Shown in pieces: positions 1 through 4,187 of a stretch of DNA of 5,091 nucleotides. Origin of the DNA: Lysobacteraceae bacterium (GTDB lineage Bacteria; Pseudomonadota; Gammaproteobacteria; Xanthomonadales; Xanthomonadaceae); the NCBI GenBank assembly GCA_003505795.1, contig DNXT01000099.1:1-5091 (forward strand). Direction: 5' to 3'. The notes beneath the pieces are model-generated. The model was not told the DNA's origin. It did not search any database and was given only the letters and a program-made list of their open reading frames with translations. A program made the translations under genes and the position numbers. The first letter of the stretch is position 1. The number at the start of each line of letters is the position of its first letter.

Positions 1-185
1 AGGTGCTGGCCGCCGGCGCCGACAGCGCGGCGGTGGTGGCCGACATCCAGCAGGCCGCCGACCCGGTGGCGCGCACCCGGCAGTGGCTGGCGGTTGCCCG
101 AGCCGGGGACATTGGGCAAGGGACGGATCGCGCTGGCCGTGGCGGCGGGCACGACGACATCGCTTCCGGGCGGGACGACGCCTGA
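1..185 (+). CDS. thiE: Thiamine-phosphate synthase, C-terminal end (partial)
   Basis: This is the 3' end of a gene whose start lies before the window; the reading frame has codons beginning at base 3 and stops with TGA at 183-185. The visible residues begin VLAAGADSAAVVADIQQAAD and continue to an RQWLAVAR segment. This matches what I remember of the last beta-strand and helix of ThiE, where a phosphate-binding 'GAD/G-x-x-AVV' strand precedes an 'AADxxxxxxxxL' helix. ThiE joins the hydroxymethylpyrimidine diphosphate and thiazole phosphate halves to make thiamine phosphate in the cytoplasm. After about residue 33 of the visible part the protein continues for roughly 27 Gly/Asp/Arg-rich residues unlike any ThiE tail I know, and A/T-ending codons become commoner there. 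Only about 60 residues are visible, so the family call is likely but not certain. No catalytic residues fall inside the window. Confidence 0.65.
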   Translation, partial: VLAAGADSAAVVADIQQAADPVARTRQWLAVARAGDIGQGTDRAGRGGGHDDIASGRDDA

Positions 186-202
186 GCGGCCACGCGGCCT
201 GA

Positions 203-237
203 GCGGGCGCCGGCTGGAGGATTCGAGGCGCACCCGC
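203..237 (+). other. Imperfect GC-rich stem-loop after thiE
   Basis: GCGGG-CGCC at 203-211 can pair with GGCG-(CA)-CCCGC at 227-237, giving nine base pairs with a two-base bulge and a 15-base loop. It lies just after the thiE stop codon, where a terminator would be expected, but no T-run follows. It is not a standard intrinsic terminator. It could be a 3'-end-protecting hairpin or chance pairing in GC-rich DNA. Confidence 0.2.
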
Positions 238-275
238 GGGAACGACGGTTAAACCGGCGCTACCGCCGGGTCGGC

Positions 276-281
276 TAGAAT
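276..281 (+). promoter_or_regulatory. Candidate -10 box (TAGAAT) for the DUF6165/GIY-YIG pair
   Basis: TAGAAT matches five of six bases of the sigma-70 -10 consensus and stands out in a very GC-rich background. Transcription would start near 287-289, giving a leader of about 20 bases before the ATG at 309. That leader holds an AGCAGGTG ribosome binding site at 295-302. The region 17-18 bases upstream (about 252-258, AACCGGC) does not resemble TTGACA, so the -35 is weak or absent. The box sits between the arms of an inverted repeat, AAACCGG at 251-257 and CCGGTTT at 283-289. The rest of the 186-308 gap shows no other gene or RNA that I can recognise. Confidence 0.4.
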
Positions 282-308
282 CCCGGTTTTATCCAGCAGG
301 TGTCCGCC

Positions 309-719
309 ATGTCCGAAATCCTGGTGCCGGTATCCTTCGGCGAGCTGCTCGACAAGATCTCGATCCTGCAGATCAAGTCCGAGCGGATCAGCGACGAGGC
401 CAAGCTGGCCAACGTGCGCAACGAGCTTTCCGCGCTGGAGAAGACCTGGATGGCGCATCCGGTCGCCGGCCACGACATCGCGCGCCTGCGCGCGGAGCTG
501 AAGGCGGTGAACGAGCGCCTGTGGGTGATCGAGGACGACATCCGCATCAAGGAGAAGGCCCAGGCCTTCGACGAGGACTTCATCCGCCTGGCGCGCAGCG
601 TGTATTTCGAGAACGACGAGCGCGCGCGGATCAAGAAGGACATCAACCTGGCGCTGGGTTCGAGCTACGTCGAGGAGAAGTCGTACCAGGACTATTCCTC
701 CGCTGCCGGGATGCCGTAG
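309..719 (+). CDS. DUF6165 family protein, function unknown
   Basis: This encodes a 136-residue, soluble, highly charged protein with no signal peptide or membrane segment. I recognise it as DUF6165-like from its opening MSEILVPVSFGELLDKI; the family is uncharacterised. The sequence reads as mostly alpha-helical, with likely conserved blocks GELLDKISILQIKSERI (11-27), LWVIEDDIRIKEK (71-83), VYFENDERARIKKDIN (98-113) and VEEKSY (121-126). Residues 28-85 carry heptad-like leucines and charged residues, so a helical hairpin or short coiled coil is plausible. The start is taken as the ATG at 309, preceded by AGGTG at suitable spacing. A GTG at 300 in the same frame would add three residues but would sit inside the ribosome binding site. 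It is the first gene of a probable two-gene operon, with the GIY-YIG gene 9 bases downstream. I recall this family appearing near glycosyltransferase and LPS genes, which would fit this neighbourhood, but nothing in the sequence reveals a reaction. Confidence 0.85.
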   Translation: MSEILVPVSFGELLDKISILQIKSERISDEAKLANVRNELSALEKTWMAHPVAGHDIARLRAELKAVNERLWVIEDDIRIKEKAQAFDEDFIRLARSVYFENDERARIKKDINLALGSSYVEEKSYQDYSSAAGMP

Positions 720-728
720 GCGGAGCCG

Positions 729-1604
729 GTGCCCGGTCTCGATTTCAATGCGCTGCTGCAGGCGGAGGGAATCGACCCGCGGAACGTGGTCGTGTTGCGG
801 CATCGTCCCTACGAGCCGGCACTGCGCAGGTTGTTCCCGTGGCTGATCGCGGAACGGCGCGAACTGTTCGACGCCTATCAGCGTACGCATGGCAGGCCGG
901 TCGAGTCCTCGGTCGAGCGCGCCGCCTACGTCGCCTCGTTCTTCGGCCACGAGGCGGGCAAGGCGCTGTTCGTCGGCCTGTACCGCGTCGCCGGGCAGGC
1001 CCGCATCAGCCGCGACCAATACTGGGCGATGCCGGAGCACCAGCAGCTGGCGGCACTGGGCATGGTCGGCATGAACGAGCGCGACGCATGCCTGCTGTTC
1101 GAACTGGAATCCCTTGCAGCCATGTCCGAGTGGTCCGGACGCCTAGTGTGCGGGTGGCCCGGCCTGGAGCGCGCGTGGCGGCGCTGGGCGGGCAACAACG
1201 TCTTCCCCGTCCATGCCATAGCCGAGGAGAACCTGCTGGTCGCGCCGATGCCGTCCTGGCGGGATCTGGTGGTGGACTGGGGGCAGCTGCAGGTGCTGCC
1301 GTCGAGCTGGCGGGCGGCGCTGCGGCAATGGCGCGGCGTCTACTACATCCGCGACCGTGGCAGCGGAAAAGGCTACGTCGGATCGGCTTGTGGCCAGGAG
1401 AACCTGCTGGGACGCTGGCTGAATTACGCCGCCAGCGGCCACGGCGGCAACCGGTTGCTGCGAGGCCTGGACCCGGATCGATTCGGGTTCAGCATCCTGC
1501 AGCTGGTGGCGCAGGACACGGCGATGGACGAGGTGGTGGCGCTGGAGCAGTCGTGGAAGCTGCGGCTGCACACCCGGGAACCGGACGGGCTGAACCGGAA
1601 TTGA
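729..1604 (+). CDS. GIY-YIG nuclease-domain protein with uncharacterised N-terminal region
   Basis: This is a 291-residue protein. Residues about 200-291 form a GIY-YIG nuclease domain: GVYYI at 203-207 (the 'GIY' strand), GYVGSA at 215-220 (the 'YIG' strand), Arg229 in GRW as the expected catalytic arginine, GHGGN at 237-241, Glu273 in ALEQSWK as the expected metal-binding glutamate, and GLN at 287-289. All key positions are present, so it is probably active as a metal-dependent endonuclease; the substrate is unknown. The first 200 residues are unassigned and rich in aromatic residues. They include a strand-like KALFVGLYRVAG (78-89), a W-x-G-R-L/WP segment near 135-144, and a RRWAGNN segment (151-157). 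No transposase, homing-endonuclease or methyltransferase partner is visible. The start is the GTG at 729: an in-frame stop at 717-719 allows no earlier start, and GGAG at 722-725 is a close ribosome binding site. Codon use is slacker than in its neighbours. UvrC is ruled out because the UvrBC-binding and helix-hairpin-helix regions are missing. Confidence 0.82.
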   Translation: MPGLDFNALLQAEGIDPRNVVVLRHRPYEPALRRLFPWLIAERRELFDAYQRTHGRPVESSVERAAYVASFFGHEAGKALFVGLYRVAGQARISRDQYWAMPEHQQLAALGMVGMNERDACLLFELESLAAMSEWSGRLVCGWPGLERAWRRWAGNNVFPVHAIAEENLLVAPMPSWRDLVVDWGQLQVLPSSWRAALRQWRGVYYIRDRGSGKGYVGSACGQENLLGRWLNYAASGHGGNRLLRGLDPDRFGFSILQLVAQDTAMDEVVALEQSWKLRLHTREPDGLNRN

Positions 1605-1611
1605 GACCGGC

Positions 1612-2661
1612 CTAGCGGGCGTGGTCGTGCACGTAGCGCTCGAACGCGGCCACCGCATCCTCGACCGTGACCAGCGCCATCACGTCGTCGAATTCGATCT
1701 TGGCGCCCCAGCCGAGTTCGGCGGCCGGCTTGCCGAGGAACCTGCGCGCCGCGTCGTCGTAGCGGTCCACGCAGTAGCGCAGGTCCGAATACGGCCCGCT
1801 GCGGCGCGGGTTGCTGGCCGCGTGCAGGCCGAGCACCTTGGTGCCCATCGCGTTGGCGATGTGCATCGGGCCCGAGTCCGGCGTCACCAGCAGGTCGGCG
1901 CGTTCGAGCAGCGCCGGCAACTGCTTGAGCGTGTCCTTGCCGACCAGGTCGAGCGCCGGCGTCTCCAGCCCGGCCTGGATCGCATCGGCGGTGTCGCGCT
2001 CCAGCTCGCTGCGCCCGCCGCACAGCACCACCCGCCAGCCGCGGCGCTGCGCGTGGCCGGCCAGCGCAGCGTAGCGGTCCGGGTACCAGTTGCGGCGCAC
2101 ATGGCTGGAACACGGCGAGATCATCAGCACCGGCCGGCCGTCGTCCTGCCACTGGGCGCGTGCCCAGGCGCGCGCCTCGTCCGGCACCGGCAGGTCCCAG
2201 CGGACCTGCCGCTGGCGCAGGCCGAGCGGCTCGCAGAAGCTGCCGATCGCGTCCAGCACGTGGATGCCGGGACGGTCGGCGATGCGCTCGTTGACGAACA
2301 GCCCGTGCAGGTCCTTGGAGCGGCCGCGGTCGTAGCCGATCCGGCGCCGGGCCGGGACGAAGGCCGAGAGCACGTTGGCGCGCAGCGCGACCTGCATCTG
2401 CAGCAGCGCGTCGAAGCGGCCGGCCGGCGCCAGTTCGCGGCGCAGCGCGCGCATGCCGGCGATGCCGCTGCGCTTGTCGTAGACGTGGAAGGCCACCGAG
2501 TCGAGGCCCTCGAGCAGCTTGTGCCCGGCCTTGTCGATGATCCAGTGCAGTTCCGCACCGGGCAGGCCCTGCTGCAGCGTGCGCACCAGCGGCACCACGT
2601 GGGTCACGTCCCCGAGCGCGGACAGGCGCAGAAGGCACAGGGAAACGGACGCTGAAGCCAT
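1612..2661 (-). CDS. opsX: OpsX-type LPS heptosyltransferase I (GT9 family)
   Basis: This encodes a 349-residue glycosyltransferase family 9 protein (COG0859). It is expected to transfer heptose from an ADP-heptose donor to the inner-core Kdo of lipopolysaccharide at the cytoplasmic face of the inner membrane. Visible family features are LRLSALGDVTHVVP at 11-24, whose Asp18 matches the catalytic aspartate of WaaC-like enzymes; SPCSSHVRRNWYPDRY at 182-197; and the nucleotide-sugar-binding TPDSGPMHIANAMG at 260-273, followed by GLHAASNPRRSGPY (278-291). There is no signal peptide, as is normal for the family. The opening 'LCLLRLSALGDV' and the divergent kdkA neighbour favour OpsX, which acts on phosphorylated Kdo and was first named in Xanthomonas and later studied in Haemophilus influenzae. 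WaaC, WaaF or WaaQ remain possible. The start is the ATG at 2661-2659. It has no Shine-Dalgarno sequence, and a longer in-frame extension would run antisense through kdkA, so translation may be leaderless. Confidence 0.85.
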   Translation of the reverse strand: MASASVSLCLLRLSALGDVTHVVPLVRTLQQGLPGAELHWIIDKAGHKLLEGLDSVAFHVYDKRSGIAGMRALRRELAPAGRFDALLQMQVALRANVLSAFVPARRRIGYDRGRSKDLHGLFVNERIADRPGIHVLDAIGSFCEPLGLRQRQVRWDLPVPDEARAWARAQWQDDGRPVLMISPCSSHVRRNWYPDRYAALAGHAQRRGWRVVLCGGRSELERDTADAIQAGLETPALDLVGKDTLKQLPALLERADLLVTPDSGPMHIANAMGTKVLGLHAASNPRRSGPYSDLRYCVDRYDDAARRFLGKPAAELGWGAKIEFDDVMALVTVEDAVAAFERYVHDHAR

Positions 2662-2682
2662 GGTGTTGTTAGACTCGATGGA
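2662..2682. promoter_or_regulatory. Divergent opsX-kdkA promoter spacer with overlapping -10 boxes
   Basis: Only 21 bases separate the two start codons. TAGACT at 2670-2675 on the + strand and TCTAAC on the - strand (same six bases, 2675 to 2670) each match the -10 consensus at four of six positions. The AT-rich TGTTAGACT stretch is the only AT-rich spot nearby. Each box ends six to seven bases before a start codon: the kdkA ATG at 2683 and the opsX ATG at 2661. Transcription would therefore begin at or within a base or two of each ATG. Neither side has a Shine-Dalgarno sequence. No convincing -35 is seen; the best for kdkA is CGGACG at 2646-2651. RNA polymerase could probably serve only one direction at a time. 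Confidence 0.4.
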
Positions 2683-3432
2683 ATGGTTGCCTTCGACGCC
2701 ACTGAGACCCTGACGCCCTACCGCGAAGGACGCGGATACGGCGCCATTCTGTTCGACCGCGAGCGGCTGCGGCAAGCCGATCCGGGCCTGTTCTCGCCGG
2801 TCCGCTGGGCCGACAAGGCGCGGCCGGTGGAGGAGGGCGGGCGCGGCAGCGCGTGGTTCATCGAGGCGCCGTTCGGGCACGCGGTGCTGCGCCATTACCT
2901 GCGCGGCGGACTGGTAGCCCGGTTCAGCCGCGACCGCTATCTGTGGAAGGGCGCCAACCGGACCCGCAGCTTCGCCGAGTTCCGGCTGATGCGCGCGCTG
3001 ATCGCGCGCAAGCTGCCGGTGCCCAGGCCGATCGCGGCCTGCTACCTGCGCGAGGGGCTGCGCTATCGCGCGGCGATCCTGATGGAGCGGCTGGAAGGCG
3101 TGCGTTCGCTGGCCGACCGCGCGCTGGTGGCCGGGCGCGGCGCGCCGTGGGAGGAAGCCGGGCGCCTGATCGCGCGCTTCCACCGCGCCGGGCTGGACCA
3201 TGCCGACCTCAATGCCCACAACATCCTGTTCGATGCCAACGGCCAGGGCTGGCTGATTGACTTCGACCGCGGCGTGCTGCGCATCCCGGCCACGCGCTGG
3301 CGCGAGCGCAACCTGGCCCGGCTGCAGCGTTCGCTGCTCAAGCTGCGCGGCGAGCGCAGCCGCGAAGAGGTCGGCAAGGACTTCGCGCGGCTGCGGCGCG
3401 CCTACGACCTGGCCTGGAACCGGGGCTACTGA
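2683..3432 (+). CDS. kdkA: 3-deoxy-D-manno-octulosonic acid (Kdo) kinase
   Basis: This is a 249-residue protein of the KdkA/RfaP kinase-like family, of normal length. KdkA uses ATP to phosphorylate the Kdo attached to the lipid A precursor, at the cytoplasmic face of the inner membrane. The kinase signatures are clear: AVLRHYLRGG (67-76), the beta-strand and glycine turn that begins the core; RSFAEFRLM (95-103), a helix-C-like glutamate; LMERLEG (133-139), the hinge; HADLNAHNILFD (173-184), the catalytic loop with Asp175 and Asn180; and LIDFDRG (191-197), the metal-binding equivalent of DFG. The C-terminal third is basic (RWRERNLARLQRSLLKLRG), which fits contact with an anionic lipid surface. 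The start is the ATG at 2683, because no earlier in-frame start exists after the stop at 2653-2655. The divergent opsX neighbour uses its product. Its stop codon overlaps the next gene's start by one base. A WaaP heptose kinase is less likely given the short length and the context. Confidence 0.9.
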   Translation: MVAFDATETLTPYREGRGYGAILFDRERLRQADPGLFSPVRWADKARPVEEGGRGSAWFIEAPFGHAVLRHYLRGGLVARFSRDRYLWKGANRTRSFAEFRLMRALIARKLPVPRPIAACYLREGLRYRAAILMERLEGVRSLADRALVAGRGAPWEEAGRLIARFHRAGLDHADLNAHNILFDANGQGWLIDFDRGVLRIPATRWRERNLARLQRSLLKLRGERSREEVGKDFARLRRAYDLAWNRGY

Positions 3433-4187
3433 TGGACTGGGCGCTGCGTTTCCAGGGTGTCGGCAATGCGTCGGCAGTGGCGCTGGGTTCGCCGATGGCC
3501 ACGATCGAGCGCGATGGCCGGCCGTGGCTGACCATCGACTGCGGCGGCGAGGGCCTGAGCAACTACCTGGCGCACTACGGGCGGATGCCGCAGGCGCTGT
3601 TCGTCACGCACGTGCACCTGGACCATGTCGGCGGGTTCGAGCGCCTGTTCGTCGACGGCTATTTCTCGGCACGTCGCGGCCAGACGCGCCTGTACGTGCC
3701 GGCGCCGGTGGTGCCGTTGCTGCACAAGCGCGTGGCCGACTACCCGAACGTGCTCGCCGAGGGCGGCGCCAACTTCTGGGACGCCTTCCAGCTGGTGCCG
3801 GTGGGCGATGCGTTCTGGCACGACGGCGTGCGCCTGGAGGTGTTCCCGGCGCGCCACCACTGGCCGGAGACGGCCTACGGGCTGCGCCTGAAGGGCGCGC
3901 TGGTGTGGACCGGCGACACCCGCCCGATTCCGGAAATGCTGGCGCGCTTCGCCGCCGAGGACGAGTGGATCGCACATGACTGCGGCCTTCACGGCAATCC
4001 GTCGCATACTGGCGTGGACGACCTGGAGCGGGAGTATCCGCAGGAACTGGTGCGCCGGATGATGCTCTACCACTATGCCAGCGAGGCCGATGCCGAGGCG
4101 CTGCGCCGGCGCGGCCATCGCGTCGCCGTGCCCGGCGAGCGGGTACCGCTGCGGACGCCCAGCGCGGAACGGATGGCGGCGCTGTGA
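3432..4187 (+). CDS. MBL-fold metallo-hydrolase, RNase Z-like but without the tRNA-binding arm
   Basis: This is a 251-residue cytoplasmic protein with a complete two-metal site of the RNase Z branch of the metallo-beta-lactamase fold. It shows THVHLDHVGG with His60, His62, Asp64 and His65; His142 in ARHHWPETAYGLR, which fits the family's 'HxxPxxxG' strand; Asp162 in TGDTRP; HDCG at 182-185, like the 'HE' element after GDT; and His214 in MLYHYASE. In true RNase Z about 70 residues separate the third histidine site from the GDT aspartate and hold the flexible arm that grips tRNA. Here the gap is 20 residues, so a tRNA 3'-processing role is unlikely. It is probably a small-molecule or nucleotide phosphodiesterase, or another hydrolase; the substrate cannot be read from the sequence. 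The start ATG overlaps the kdkA stop (TGATG), with GGGG at 3422-3425 as ribosome binding site. The stop overlaps moaA by four bases, indicating translational coupling on both sides. Confidence 0.88.
   Translation: MDWALRFQGVGNASAVALGSPMATIERDGRPWLTIDCGGEGLSNYLAHYGRMPQALFVTHVHLDHVGGFERLFVDGYFSARRGQTRLYVPAPVVPLLHKRVADYPNVLAEGGANFWDAFQLVPVGDAFWHDGVRLEVFPARHHWPETAYGLRLKGALVWTGDTRPIPEMLARFAAEDEWIAHDCGLHGNPSHTGVDDLEREYPQELVRRMMLYHYASEADAEALRRRGHRVAVPGERVPLRTPSAERMAAL

Noticed and set aside
1..233. A leftward frame with good third-position GC opening from a GTG at 233 and running off the left edge
   Set aside because: Its translation is motif-free and His/Arg/Gly-rich, typical of a shadow, while the rightward frame resembles the end of ThiE.
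249..1040. A 263-residue leftward open frame across the DUF6165 and GIY-YIG genes
   Set aside because: It is low-complexity, Arg/Asp/Leu/His-rich, and overlaps two genes with recognisable families on the other strand.
1594..1611. CCGG...CCGG pairing between the convergent stop codons as a bidirectional terminator
   Set aside because: Only four base pairs form and there is no T-run on either strand.
521..1615. A 364-residue rightward frame overlapping the DUF6165 and GIY-YIG genes
   Set aside because: It is Arg/Gly/Ala-rich, runs out of frame with two recognised proteins and has no domain features.
1621..2655. A 344-residue rightward open frame antisense to opsX
   Set aside because: It is a composition shadow: Ala/Arg/Gln/His-rich protein with no motifs, opposite a gene with clear glycosyltransferase motifs.
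1612..3219. A 535-residue leftward reading frame that contains opsX plus a long N-terminal extension
   Set aside because: The extension lies antisense to the well-supported kdkA gene and has no family resemblance. The GT9 fold begins just after the ATG at 2661.
3426..4118. A 230-residue leftward open frame antisense to the metallo-hydrolase
   Set aside because: The metal-binding motifs of the rightward gene leave no doubt about which strand is coding; the antisense protein has no motif.
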